Numbered from the stretch's first letter, positions 7,416 to 15,744 are shown. The stretch: DNA of 18,218 bases from Desulfovibrio sp. UBA2564 (GCA_002340305.1 DDLU01000150.1:1-18218); one strand, 5' to 3'. Program-made: numbers and translations. Notes: a model not told the origin generated them from the sequence alone.

Positions 7416-7991
7416 TTAAAGCAGCACTTCAACTTCGTCAGTAGAAAAAACAAAATTTTCGTCCGGTTCAAGACCGGAATCCTTTCTATAATTACGATTC
7501 AGCTCATGGTAAGTCTTTTTACAAGCATCGGAAGAACTCAATTCCAACTTATCCGCACAGGCCAAAATCTCGTCTTCCGACCCTTCAATTTCAATAAATG
7601 GACCAAAAGGAAGAAGATCAAGGCAGATATGACAATTCAAATACTCCCACTCTTCACGGATTTTCTCATAACGAAAAACCGGAGAATACCCCAAGACCCG
7701 CAAGGCTGCTACAGTTTCATCGAAATTCGAAACCTCAGTTTCGTGCTCAATGTAAACTTTGGCCTTATCAGAAACCGGATCAGCAGGAATTCGTTTAACT
7801 GTCATAGTAATCTTTTCTGCCTGCCGAACCCGCAATAACGCAGAGCGTTTATAAAGAGTACGTCCCGGATCATCGAGTACTATGTTGCGTTCATAGTGTC
7901 TGGTAAGCAGTTCAGCACCCTGCTCTTCCATAATCTTCCGGACTTTGTCGTGATCGGCATTTAGATATTTCAATTCAGTTTCCAGGGCCAT
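7416..7991 (-). CDS. CYTH-domain protein (class IV adenylate cyclase / triphosphatase family)
   Basis: The CYTH fold is a beta-tunnel that binds triphosphates and divalent metal. Members are class IV (CyaB-type) adenylate cyclases, thiamine triphosphatases and tripolyphosphatases. The signature ExExK is at the very N-terminus (Glu4, Glu6, Lys8). Other tunnel residues fit: LRVR (Arg54, Arg56), TVKR (Lys66, Arg67), acidic HETE (84-86), Arg107 and Lys110 with IREEWE, Asp125, and IEIEG with Glu134 and Glu136. At 191 residues it is a stand-alone CYTH domain with no CHAD partner, which fits CyaB- or ThTPase-like proteins. Sequence alone does not separate cyclase from phosphatase. The ATG at 7991 has a weak purine-rich leader. 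It is divergent from crcB and lies upstream of clpS. Confidence 0.88.
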   Translation of the reverse strand: MALETELKYLNADHDKVRKIMEEQGAELLTRHYERNIVLDDPGRTLYKRSALLRVRQAEKITMTVKRIPADPVSDKAKVYIEHETEVSNFDETVAALRVLGYSPVFRYEKIREEWEYLNCHICLDLLPFGPFIEIEGSEDEILACADKLELSSSDACKKTYHELNRNYRKDSGLEPDENFVFSTDEVEVLL

Positions 7992-8060
7992 TTTACTTTT
8001 CTCTCTTAACTTGAAGTGCTACAAAACATTAATAAACAAACAATTCTGAAGGATATAGGA

Positions 8061-8441
8061 ATGCATAAATATTTGTATATTGCGGCAGGGGGGGCAACCG
8101 GAAGCCTTTGCCGTTATTTGGTATCCGGAATAACCCAACGGATGTTTACAACATCCTTTCCCATCGGAACCTTTGCGGTAAATATGCTCGGCTGCCTGTT
8201 TTTCGGACTGGTCACCGGGATGTTTGAAGACCGCCTCGGATTTCCACCGGAAATGCGACTGTTAATCCTGACCGGATTCATGGGTGCTTTCACTACATTT
8301 TCAACCTACATGTTTGAATCCACCAGCCTGATAAAATCAGGGCAATGGGCAATGGCCGCACTGAATATCGGTGGTCAGAGTATACTGGGATTTATCTGCA
8401 TTATCGGCGGATTGGCATTGGGTCGACTGATTGTTTCCTAA
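8061..8441 (+). CDS. crcB: Fluoride channel CrcB/Fluc
   Basis: CrcB/Fluc is a small membrane protein that forms dual-topology dimers and lets fluoride leave the cell. The 126-residue product has four hydrophobic segments (about 4-22, 36-55, 66-88, 97-120). Family motifs are GGATGSLCRY (10-19), the GTFAVNMLG block with Asn41, and GFMGAFTTFSTYMFE (72-86), which carries the Phe/Thr/Ser residues lining the pore and the central sodium site. I chose the ATG at 8061 because AAGGA lies seven bases upstream and it gives the usual family length; a GTG at 8016 would add 15 unlikely residues. No fluoride riboswitch is visible in the 69-base gap upstream. A DUF190 gene follows after 33 bases, forming an operon. 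Confidence 0.93.
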   Translation: MHKYLYIAAGGATGSLCRYLVSGITQRMFTTSFPIGTFAVNMLGCLFFGLVTGMFEDRLGFPPEMRLLILTGFMGAFTTFSTYMFESTSLIKSGQWAMAALNIGGQSILGFICIIGGLALGRLIVS

Positions 8442-8474
8442 TTACAAACAACCATTTAATACGGAGATCCTGAT

Positions 8475-8822
8475 ATGACTTTAACTGAAAAAGCAATAAG
8501 ACTCAAAATCTTCACCGGAGAGGAAAATAGGATTAAACACCGTCCACTCTATGAAGTCATTGTTGAAGAAGCACGTAATCAAGGACTTGCTGGAGCATCA
8601 GTTTATAGAGGCGTGATGGGCTACGGAGCAAACAGTCAGGTTCGCACAACTTCAATCCTCAGACTTTCCGAGGACCTGCCTTTGATCATTGAGATCATAG
8701 ACCGTGCAGAAAAAATCGAGAAATTCACAGAATTCCTGAACAAAAACATGACAGAAGGGATGGTCACCTCCGAAGAGGTGAACATCGTCATCCATAAACA
8801 TAATAAAGGCGAAAAGCAGTAG
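8475..8822 (+). CDS. DUF190 family protein, GlnK-like fold
   Basis: This 115-residue soluble protein belongs to DUF190, a family with a PII/GlnK-like ferredoxin fold. The characteristic GASVYRGVMGYG segment (40-51) and the following SEDLPLIIEIID stretch are present. DUF190 genes commonly neighbour crcB, and here the two are 33 bases apart on the same strand, so a role connected with fluoride or anion homeostasis is plausible, but the biochemical function is not established. The ATG at 8475 is preceded by GGAG at a suitable distance. Its stop is seven bases from the convergent cheB stop, with no terminator in between, so the two transcripts may overlap. Confidence 0.9.
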   Translation: MTLTEKAIRLKIFTGEENRIKHRPLYEVIVEEARNQGLAGASVYRGVMGYGANSQVRTTSILRLSEDLPLIIEIIDRAEKIEKFTEFLNKNMTEGMVTSEEVNIVIHKHNKGEKQ

Positions 8823-8829
8823 ATTTTAG

Positions 8830-9903
8830 CTAACGGTTACAGTGGTTAACAACTGCTCCGGGTATATTCTTAAGGGGCATGATCTTATCTACCCCACCAT
8901 GCTTGATGGCTTCCTGCGGCATACCGAACACAACGCAGGAAGCTTCATCCTGCGCGATACAATATGTTCCGGCATCGTGCATCTCTTTCATTCCCTTAGC
9001 ACCATCATCCCCCATACCGGTCATGATTACACCCACAGCGTTCTTGCCTGCACTGGAAGCACCGGAACGAAAAAGAACGTCTACGGAAGGTCTATGGCGA
9101 CTTACCAGCGGGCCGTCCTTAATTTCAACATAATAACGGGCACCGGAACGCTTGAGCAGCATATGCTTATTACCCGGAGCAATCAAAGCCTGCCCGCGTA
9201 AAATGCTATCGCCATCCTTTGCTTCTTTAACATTGATCCGGCAAATGGTATTCAATCTGGACGCGAAAGCGGCAGTAAATTTCTCCGGCATATGCTGAAC
9301 AATGGCGATTCCGGGACAATCAAGCGGCATGCTCTGCAAAAAGTTCTGGATAGCCTCAGTCCCCCCGGTGGAGGCACCGACCAACACAACCTTTTCGGTG
9401 GTCTGCAAAGTGGTTGTTCTGGGGCGCGATTTTGGGAGCACAGCGTCAGCTGAAAGCTTGGGCTGAATATCCATAGCCCGCTCACTTAGCTTGCGGGGTT
9501 TGGTCAATGCCGCGGCCTTGACCACATCACAAACCCGGATACTTGATTCATCAAAAAACTGTTTTGTGCCTACTTTGGGCTTAGTAATAACTTCAACAGC
9601 CCCAAATTCAAGGGCTTTCATGTAGGCATCAGATCCATGCTCAGTCAGTGTAGAACAAATTACAACCGGAATGGGATGCTGGGTCATCAGCTTACGCAGG
9701 AAAGTAAGCCCGTCCATCTTCGGCATTTCAATATCAAGCGTAATTACGTCCGGAACCACCCGCTTCATAATTTCAGCGGCAGCAAAAGGATCACCAGCAC
9801 AACCGATAACCTCTATGCTGGAATCAGTGGAAAATAGCTGCTGCAAAGCCTGACGCACTAAAGCGGAGTCATCAACAATCAGGACCTTGGTTTTCATAAT
9901 CAT
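8830..9903 (-). CDS. cheB: Chemotaxis response regulator methylesterase CheB
   Basis: CheB removes methyl groups from (and deamidates) chemoreceptors when phosphorylated by CheA, resetting receptor sensitivity. The receiver domain (about 5-125) has the acidic pair Asp11-Asp12, phospho-acceptor Asp57 in LDIEMP, a switch Ser/Thr (CSTL, about 83-86) and Lys108. After a linker (about 130-168) comes the methylesterase domain (about 170-355) with the catalytic triad Ser178 (GASTGG), His204 (QHMP) and Asp300 (TGMGDDG). All active-site residues are intact and length is typical. The start at 9903 follows the cheR stop by two bases. A second ATG two codons on (9897) could also be used: AAGG favours the first, while AGGT spaces well for the second. 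It is the last gene of cheA-cheR-cheB. Confidence 0.97.
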   Translation of the reverse strand: MIMKTKVLIVDDSALVRQALQQLFSTDSSIEVIGCAGDPFAAAEIMKRVVPDVITLDIEMPKMDGLTFLRKLMTQHPIPVVICSTLTEHGSDAYMKALEFGAVEVITKPKVGTKQFFDESSIRVCDVVKAAALTKPRKLSERAMDIQPKLSADAVLPKSRPRTTTLQTTEKVVLVGASTGGTEAIQNFLQSMPLDCPGIAIVQHMPEKFTAAFASRLNTICRINVKEAKDGDSILRGQALIAPGNKHMLLKRSGARYYVEIKDGPLVSRHRPSVDVLFRSGASSAGKNAVGVIMTGMGDDGAKGMKEMHDAGTYCIAQDEASCVVFGMPQEAIKHGGVDKIMPLKNIPGAVVNHCNR

Positions 9904-9905
9904 AC

Positions 9906-10784
9906 CTAAACCTTTTGATAAACAGTGGGAGCAATCTGCCTAACCGGAAGTTCCATTCCTGAAATACTTTCGGAATGTCCAATGAACAAATATCCGCCTT
10001 TGGTCAATGTGGCGCAAAACTTCTTGAACAACATGTATTGGGTCGCCCTATCAAAATATATGACAACGTTGCGGCAAAAAATTATATCTTTCTGATCCTT
10101 GAAAGGAAAAGGTTCCATAAAATTCAAACGCTTAAAATCAACTTTTTTTCGCAACCCAGGGGCCACCCTTACTAAGGGTTTGGATTTATCTTTACTTTTA
10201 AGCAAGTATTTTTTCTTCAGGGCCATGGGAACCACATCGACCTTGCTCATTGGATAGACCGCATTCATGGCCTTGCGCAAAATATCTGTGGAAATATCAG
10301 TAGCCATTAATGAATACTTAAAATTAGGGTTCCGCTCAGTAAATTCGTTAAGCACCATGCATAGGGTGTAGGGTTCCTCACCGCTGGAACAGCCCGCAGA
10401 CCATAGTTTCACCGGCCTGCTGCTGCGCTGACACAAATCAGGAAGCACGGTACTTAACAGCAGTTCGAAATGTTTAGGCTCACGAAAAAAATCTGTTGTG
10501 TTGGTGGTCACCACATCAATAAGCTGAGTTAATTCCTTTTCAAACCCACCGGGGCTGAAAAGAAAATCACAGTATTCTGAATGACAGGAAAACCCAAGTG
10601 CACGCAAACGCTTCTGAAGACGCGCTTCCAGCATGGTCTTCTTGGAAGGCGGCATTTTAATACCGAACTCTTCTTTGATCAGCTTGCTGAATTTACCAAA
10701 ATCAGCATCAGTCATGCGCGGAGTAAACGCTGCCGGTTGTCGCTTCTCTTCCTTAATCTTGTCTTTGTCTTTATTAAAAAGCAT
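9906..10784 (-). CDS. cheR: Chemoreceptor glutamate methyltransferase CheR
   Basis: CheR uses S-adenosylmethionine to methylate glutamates of chemoreceptors, opposing CheB. The 292-residue protein has a lysine-rich N-terminal extension (about 1-20), the all-alpha CheR-N domain (about 24-85), then the Rossmann methyltransferase domain. Diagnostic motifs are TTNTTDFFREPKHF (93-106), the SAM motif AGCSSGEEPYT (130-140), ATDIS (161-165), FCRNVVIYFD (236-245) and GGYLFIGHSES (263-273). No TPR extension is present. Its ATG overlaps the cheA stop by one base (TGATG), implying translational coupling, and the cheB start follows two bases after its stop. CheR and CheB are therefore expressed together with their kinase. 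Confidence 0.97.
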   Translation of the reverse strand: MLFNKDKDKIKEEKRQPAAFTPRMTDADFGKFSKLIKEEFGIKMPPSKKTMLEARLQKRLRALGFSCHSEYCDFLFSPGGFEKELTQLIDVVTTNTTDFFREPKHFELLLSTVLPDLCQRSSRPVKLWSAGCSSGEEPYTLCMVLNEFTERNPNFKYSLMATDISTDILRKAMNAVYPMSKVDVVPMALKKKYLLKSKDKSKPLVRVAPGLRKKVDFKRLNFMEPFPFKDQKDIIFCRNVVIYFDRATQYMLFKKFCATLTKGGYLFIGHSESISGMELPVRQIAPTVYQKV

Positions 10785-12964
10785 CAGCCCGCCGCCTTTA
10801 CTTCTGCAAGAACAGTACGGAAAAGTTTAGGAATATCGAGAATTAATGCAAGGGTACCGTCACCCTTGATTGTTGCTCCCGAGATACCTTCCACATCACG
10901 GTAAACACGACCCAGACTCTTAATAACAGTCTGGTGTTCACCGATCACAGTATCCACAACGACCCCGATTCTGCTTCCCTCAAGACCGGTGATAACAATC
11001 TGTTCGATGGGCGGGGATTCTCCCTCAACCTCAAACCATTCGCGAATCCTGATGTAAGGGACAATTTCGCCACGCAGATTCACAAATTGCTGACCATTGG
11101 CTTCCTCCACATCCTTACGGGTAAGCTCAACGCATTCTTCAACAAGAGACAGAGGAATAACGAAATAGTCATCGCTGACTCGAACCTGCAAACCGTCAAT
11201 GATGGCGAGGGTCAGCGGTAAACGGATAGTGATTACAGATCCCGCTCCCTCAGTGCTTGAAATATCAATACTTCCGCGCAGAGAATCGATTGCACGTTTT
11301 ACAACATCCATCCCTACCCCACGTCCGGAAACGTTAGTAACACTTTGTGCGGTAGAGAAACCGGGTTCAAAAATCAGGTTAAAAACTTCCTTATCTGTGA
11401 TATCCTGATCCGCTGAAACCAGCCCCTTTTCAATTGCCTTGCCCCGGATAGCCTCTCTGGACATGCCCTTGCCGTCATCTTCGATAAGGATCATTACATC
11501 ACCGCCGGAATGTTCGGCGGAAAGAGTAATGGTACCGCGACGCGGTTTACCCTTCGCGGCTCTGGTTTCCGGGTCTTCAATGCCGTGATCGATTGAGTTG
11601 CGCAAAAGATGAACAAGCGGATCGCCGAGACGTTCGATAACAGTCTTATCCAGCTCGGTCTCAGCACCATTGGTATTAAGATCAATCTCCTTACCCAGCT
11701 CTTCTGAAAGATCACGGACAAGTCGTCTGAACTTACTGAAAGTTGTACCGATGGGCAGCATCCTGATGCCAAGAGTGCTATCGCGTAATTCATCGGAAAG
11801 ACGCTCAAGTTCCTCGGAAAGGGCTGTCAACGAAGGATCAGCCTTGGAACTGACCACCTGGCTGATCTGGGCCTGCACGATTACCAACTCACCAACAAGA
11901 TCGACAAGATAGTCGAGTTTTTCAGCAGAAACCCTGATTGAAGAAGCAGTATCAACCTTTTTACGCGTCTTCTTAGCCGCTGACCTGAATTCTTTAGTCG
12001 CATTCTGCTCAGCAAGCGCGCTTTCAACCTTTTCCTTACTGACCACTCCTTTCTCGGTAAGCAGCTCACCAAGAGGCTTCTGGTCTGCAAGAACTTCTTT
12101 AATAGCTTCTGCGGGAACATCTCCCCTTTCAACCAGAATCTCACCCAACTTTTTAGTCGGCTGGGTGGTTTCTGCAACCCTGTCATCAACATCTTCATGG
12201 GAAACATCAAGAAAACCGGCAATATCCTCACGCGCTACTTCACGAACATTCACTGTCACAGGAACATCTGTGAAAAAGAAAATTTCTTCAATGGACATGG
12301 AGTCGGCGTTACTTTCGAAAATGACATCCCACCAGACTTCAGCACCACGATGCAGGACTTTTGCCCGAACAACACCCATTTTACCTAATTCTTCCATCAA
12401 GGAATCAAGGCTTTCTTCCTCAACTTCATTACCCGGAGCAACTTTGATAACAATCTGAAAAAGGCTTTTCAGGGAGAGTCCTTCAACTACAGGCTCAGCC
12501 GGAACAACCGGTTCGGATTTAATCCCACCAACCTCAGCTGCTTCAGCAATATCCGCAGTAGGCTCTTCCATACTTTCTTCGACCTCTGCACCGGAAACGA
12601 CTTCTTTTAACCCTTCAAGAATTCCCTCTCCGACGCTGCTGTCCACTTCTCCAGCAGGAGACTCCAACATGGAATAGATATGATCCCGAGCAGAAAGCGA
12701 GAAAGTCAGCAGGGTCTTGGTGATACCAAGCTCCCCATTCCTGACCATATCAAAAATAGTCTCGACCTCATGGGTAAATTCCGCAATAGCCTCAAAGCCG
12801 AACATCGACCCGGACCCTTTAATCGTATGCAATGCTCTGAATACACGATTGATGATATCCATATCATCAGGAACATCCTCAAGCTCAAGCAAAGAGGTTT
12901 CAAGCTCACCCAATAGTTCGTATGCTTCTTCTTTGAACACTTGAGTTGTCATATCGTCGGACAT
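10784..12964 (-). CDS. cheA: Chemotaxis histidine kinase CheA
   Basis: CheA is the kinase of the chemoreceptor array and phosphorylates CheY and CheB. The 726-residue protein has an N-terminal HPt/P1 domain with phospho-acceptor His46 in ALHTIKGSG. An acidic, Ala/Pro/Glu-rich linker (about 100-160) follows, then a small alpha/beta domain (about 165-242) in the P2 position. Next are two tandem repeats of the LGE-L-xEKG type (about 271-320), resembling MshEN motifs, and a basic linker. The P3 dimerisation helices (about 340-400) precede the P4 HATPase domain: N-box HLLRNSIDHG (about 451), DDGKGM, FEPGFST and GRGVGMDVV. A CheW-like P5 domain ends it (about 588-720). The ATG at 12964 has GGAG eight bases upstream; Met5 is an alternative. 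It is first gene of the operon. Confidence 0.97.
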   Translation of the reverse strand: MSDDMTTQVFKEEAYELLGELETSLLELEDVPDDMDIINRVFRALHTIKGSGSMFGFEAIAEFTHEVETIFDMVRNGELGITKTLLTFSLSARDHIYSMLESPAGEVDSSVGEGILEGLKEVVSGAEVEESMEEPTADIAEAAEVGGIKSEPVVPAEPVVEGLSLKSLFQIVIKVAPGNEVEEESLDSLMEELGKMGVVRAKVLHRGAEVWWDVIFESNADSMSIEEIFFFTDVPVTVNVREVAREDIAGFLDVSHEDVDDRVAETTQPTKKLGEILVERGDVPAEAIKEVLADQKPLGELLTEKGVVSKEKVESALAEQNATKEFRSAAKKTRKKVDTASSIRVSAEKLDYLVDLVGELVIVQAQISQVVSSKADPSLTALSEELERLSDELRDSTLGIRMLPIGTTFSKFRRLVRDLSEELGKEIDLNTNGAETELDKTVIERLGDPLVHLLRNSIDHGIEDPETRAAKGKPRRGTITLSAEHSGGDVMILIEDDGKGMSREAIRGKAIEKGLVSADQDITDKEVFNLIFEPGFSTAQSVTNVSGRGVGMDVVKRAIDSLRGSIDISSTEGAGSVITIRLPLTLAIIDGLQVRVSDDYFVIPLSLVEECVELTRKDVEEANGQQFVNLRGEIVPYIRIREWFEVEGESPPIEQIVITGLEGSRIGVVVDTVIGEHQTVIKSLGRVYRDVEGISGATIKGDGTLALILDIPKLFRTVLAEVKAAG

Positions 12965-13008
12965 AAGAAATTCTCCAAGTCATTTGAATAGGCTGATAAA
13001 CGTTACTA

Positions 13009-13037
13009 TTTTTAAACATTTAATCAATTTCAATCAA
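13009..13037 (-). promoter_or_regulatory. Candidate cheARB promoter
   Basis: On the minus strand TTGATT (13032-13037), a 17-base spacer and TAAAAA (13009-13014) lie 45 bases before the cheA start, in the 158-base gap after the DUF2062 terminator. I saw no sigma-28-type TAAA...GCCGATAA pattern. The match is modest in AT-rich DNA. Confidence 0.3.
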
Positions 13038-13059
13038 GCAGTATAATTATCATTCCCGT

Positions 13060-13095
13060 AAAAAAATAAAAAGGTCCCTCAAAAAAAGGAACCTT
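13060..13095 (-). terminator. Rho-independent terminator after the DUF2062 gene
   Basis: The inverted repeat has 9-base arms at 13071-13079 and 13087-13095 with a 7-base loop; its single non-Watson-Crick pair becomes G-U in minus-strand RNA. On the minus strand it is followed by an almost pure T tract (complement of 13060-13070). It lies 28 bases after the stop of the DUF2062 gene and closes the fusA-containing operon before cheA. Confidence 0.88.
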
Positions 13096-13122
13096 GATTG
13101 GATTTATCACATAAAAAGCTGG

Positions 13123-13626
13123 TTATAATTTCTTTCGGCGGGCAAGCATACGCAAAGTTTTACGCCTGCGATGGCGGCGAATAAAGAAAAGAGCTATAAA
13201 ATAAGCTGCGATACTCAGCGGAATACCAAGAACCACACCACCGAGGATAAGGATACTCAGTCCCTGCCAGCCAATTTCCATGAAATCAGAAACCGCCCAT
13301 TTACTGGGGTCGAACTGCACATCAAGGGGTAGCAGAAAAGAACCGATCTTGAACTGTACATAATAGAATAGCAACCAGTTAAGCGGGTTCGAAATCCATG
13401 TGGCAATTGCAGCGGCGATTTTACTACTTCGGGTAACAAAAGCCAGCGCAACCGCAATGACAGTCTGCAACGGCAGCCCCGGGATGACCGGAAAACAGCC
13501 ACCGAAGACACCACAGGCAACACCCATGGCAATGTTATGCGGAGAAGCATTAATCCGCATGACTTTAAGATAATATAATTTTAGAAGTCTTTTAAACTTC
13601 TCCCATCTGTTAAAATTCCTCTGCAT
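13123..13626 (-). CDS. DUF2062 membrane protein
   Basis: This 167-residue inner-membrane protein belongs to DUF2062. The N-terminus is basic, followed by the family's glycine/proline-rich re-entrant-looking motif (about 34-53: GVACGVFGGCFPVIPGLPLQ), hydrophobic helices (about 55-65, 80-95, 118-143), the conserved ISNPLNW element, and a very basic C-terminal tail (RRHRRRK and RRKK) that should face the cytoplasm. Its molecular function is unknown to me. I chose the ATG at 13626, with GAGG seven bases upstream; a TTG one codon earlier (13629) is less likely. It follows fusA after 46 bases on the same strand and ends before a strong terminator, so it is the last gene of that operon. Confidence 0.88.
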   Translation of the reverse strand: MQRNFNRWEKFKRLLKLYYLKVMRINASPHNIAMGVACGVFGGCFPVIPGLPLQTVIAVALAFVTRSSKIAAAIATWISNPLNWLLFYYVQFKIGSFLLPLDVQFDPSKWAVSDFMEIGWQGLSILILGGVVLGIPLSIAAYFIALFFIRRHRRRKTLRMLARRKKL

Positions 13627-13672
13627 CAACTTCCCTCTGTTGAATTAAGTCCAAAGACAGATCCCGATCCGG

Positions 13673-15721
13673 TTAATCCAGAACATCAAAGCAGTGAAAC
13701 TTCATTGCAAAGCCGGCCCTTCCCTGTGTGGACGACCTTAGGTCGGTTGAAAAACCGAACATGTTCCGTAGCGGCGATAATGCCTGAACAATCTTTTGGC
13801 TGTTACGGTCGAGCATATTTTCAATGCGCGCACCCTTTGCCCCAAGCAGACCAATCACATCACCCACGAATTCTTCAGGAACCGAGACCTCTACATCCAT
13901 GATCGGTTCCATCAGTTTGGGCGAAGAAGCGGCCAAGGCAGCCTTTAAGGCTTTGCCTGCCGCCATATGATATCCGGGAACACTTGATTCTCCATCCCTC
14001 TTGCGCAGTTCAAGAATGCGTACCTTCACATCCTGAACCGGAAATCCTTTAATAACACCACTCTGCAATCCGTCTTCAACACCTTCGGCAACAGCATCCA
14101 TCCAATCAGAGGACCATTCTTCTGTGTTGATCTCAAAGACAACATTACGCCCAGCACCACGTTCCTGCGGGCCGACCGACAGTCGCACATACCCGTAATG
14201 CTTATCTTCACCAAGGAGCCTATCGAACTCTTCCTCGGCTTCTGCATTACCGCCTGGAACTTCCTGATAGACAACCTGCGGCTTACCCGATCTGGGTTCG
14301 AGTTTGTACTCGCGGCTCATGCGATCCAGCACAACTTCGAGATGCAATTCTCCCATACCGGATAAAATAATCTGTCCTGTATCTTCGTCAGTTCTAAGAG
14401 CGAGAGTCGGGTCTTCCTGTAAGTATTTATCCAGAACTTCTTCAAGCTTCTCGGATTCATCCACATTGCGCGGCTCGATAGCCATGGAAATGACAGGCTT
14501 GTACATTTCGATCTGCTCAAGCACGAGGGGAGTGTCGTCTGTGGATAAGGTATCCCCGGTACGGGTGGCCTTTAATCCGGCAGCACTTACGATATCACCG
14601 ATACCGGCTATATCGAGTTTTTCTTTACGGCCGGCATGCATTTTAAAAAGCCTTGCAACGCGTTCGTCTTTGCCTTGAGTAAAATTTGTTACCGTATCGC
14701 CAGCTTCGATTTTGCCGGAATAAATGCGCATGAGCACCATCTTGCGCCCGGAATCCATAACGACCTTAAAAGCAAGAGCCTGAAAAGGGCCGCTTGCTGA
14801 CGGTTCGATTTCTTTTTCAACTCCGGTTTTCGGATTGATACCGCTGACCTTGTGGGCTTCAAGCGGACTGGGAAGGTACTTGCCGACACCATCCATCAAA
14901 GGCTGGACACCGACATTTTTAAGTGCCGAACCGGAGAACACCGGAACAAGTTTAAGACTGAGAGTCGCCTTACGGATGACTTCATCAATGTATTCAGGAT
15001 CGATATCATCTTCTAAGTAGCGCTCCATGAATTCATCATCTGCTTCGGAAAGAGTGTCACACATTCTTTCCCGCCAAGGCGCGACAAACTCCTCATCCTG
15101 CGCATCAAGGTCAAGAACATCAAACTCTTCGCCGTTGCTGTCCTGATCAAAGACCAGCTTTTTCATGCGCACGAGATCGTAAACTGCGGAAAATTCAGCT
15201 CCGGCACCGTCCGGGATTTGAACCGGGAGACTTTTGATGTTGAGTTTGTCAGTCATGGACTCAAGAACACCTTCGAAATCAGCACCAAGACGATCCATCT
15301 TGTTGATGAATACAAGCTTGGGAACTTTGTAAGCCTCACTCTGGTGCCAGACCGTTTCCGACTGCGGCTCAACCCCGCCGACAGCGCAGAAAACACCTAC
15401 AGCTCCATCAAGCACACGCAGGGAACGCTCAACCTCAATAGTAAAATCAACGTGGCCCGGAGTATCGATGATGTTGACGGTCTTGTCTTCCCAGTAGCAG
15501 GTAGTTACCGCCGAAGTAATAGTAATGCCGCGCTCCTGCTCTTCGGGCATGTAATCCATAGTGGCGGTTCCTTCATGGACCTCACCCAGCCGATGGATAC
15601 GCCCGGAAAAATAAAGCATGCGTTCAGTGACCGTGGTCTTACCGGCATCAATATGTGCGATAATTCCAATGTTACGTATCTTACCAACACCTTTCACAGA
15701 AAAATCTGGTTTTACATTCAT
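13673..15721 (-). CDS. fusA: Elongation factor G paralogue (FusA-like GTPase)
   Basis: EF-G is the ribosomal translocase and, with RRF, a recycling factor. This 682-residue protein has all five GTPase motifs: AHIDAGKT (22-29), RGITIT (64-69), DTPGH (86-90), NKMD (140-143) and SAL (265-267). Domain II (about 310-400), domain III with SGMGELHLE (454-462), domain IV (about 480-605) and domain V (about 606-682) follow. It is slightly short for canonical EF-G. The domain IV tip, which in E. coli carries the GSYHDVDS loop contacting the decoding centre, instead reads ELRKRDGESSVPGYH (571-585). There are no rpsL, rpsG or tuf neighbours, so it is probably a second EF-G rather than the str-operon copy. 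The start at 15721 has AAGG six bases upstream and follows an unknown gene by 23 bases. Confidence 0.93.
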   Translation of the reverse strand: MNVKPDFSVKGVGKIRNIGIIAHIDAGKTTVTERMLYFSGRIHRLGEVHEGTATMDYMPEEQERGITITSAVTTCYWEDKTVNIIDTPGHVDFTIEVERSLRVLDGAVGVFCAVGGVEPQSETVWHQSEAYKVPKLVFINKMDRLGADFEGVLESMTDKLNIKSLPVQIPDGAGAEFSAVYDLVRMKKLVFDQDSNGEEFDVLDLDAQDEEFVAPWRERMCDTLSEADDEFMERYLEDDIDPEYIDEVIRKATLSLKLVPVFSGSALKNVGVQPLMDGVGKYLPSPLEAHKVSGINPKTGVEKEIEPSASGPFQALAFKVVMDSGRKMVLMRIYSGKIEAGDTVTNFTQGKDERVARLFKMHAGRKEKLDIAGIGDIVSAAGLKATRTGDTLSTDDTPLVLEQIEMYKPVISMAIEPRNVDESEKLEEVLDKYLQEDPTLALRTDEDTGQIILSGMGELHLEVVLDRMSREYKLEPRSGKPQVVYQEVPGGNAEAEEEFDRLLGEDKHYGYVRLSVGPQERGAGRNVVFEINTEEWSSDWMDAVAEGVEDGLQSGVIKGFPVQDVKVRILELRKRDGESSVPGYHMAAGKALKAALAASSPKLMEPIMDVEVSVPEEFVGDVIGLLGAKGARIENMLDRNSQKIVQALSPLRNMFGFSTDLRSSTQGRAGFAMKFHCFDVLD

Positions 15722-15744
15722 AGGCCACCTTCCCGGTCTAATAC

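Noticed and set aside
7992..8060. Fluoride riboswitch before crcB
   Set aside because: The leader is short and AT-rich, without the conserved riboswitch pairing pattern.
8016..8060. GTG start at 8016 extending CrcB by 15 residues
   Set aside because: The ATG at 8061 has a better ribosome binding site and gives the family's usual length and N-terminus.
8823..8850. Hairpin between DUF190 and cheB stops
   Set aside because: Only short TAAC/GTTA repeats are present; no stable stem or T-run.
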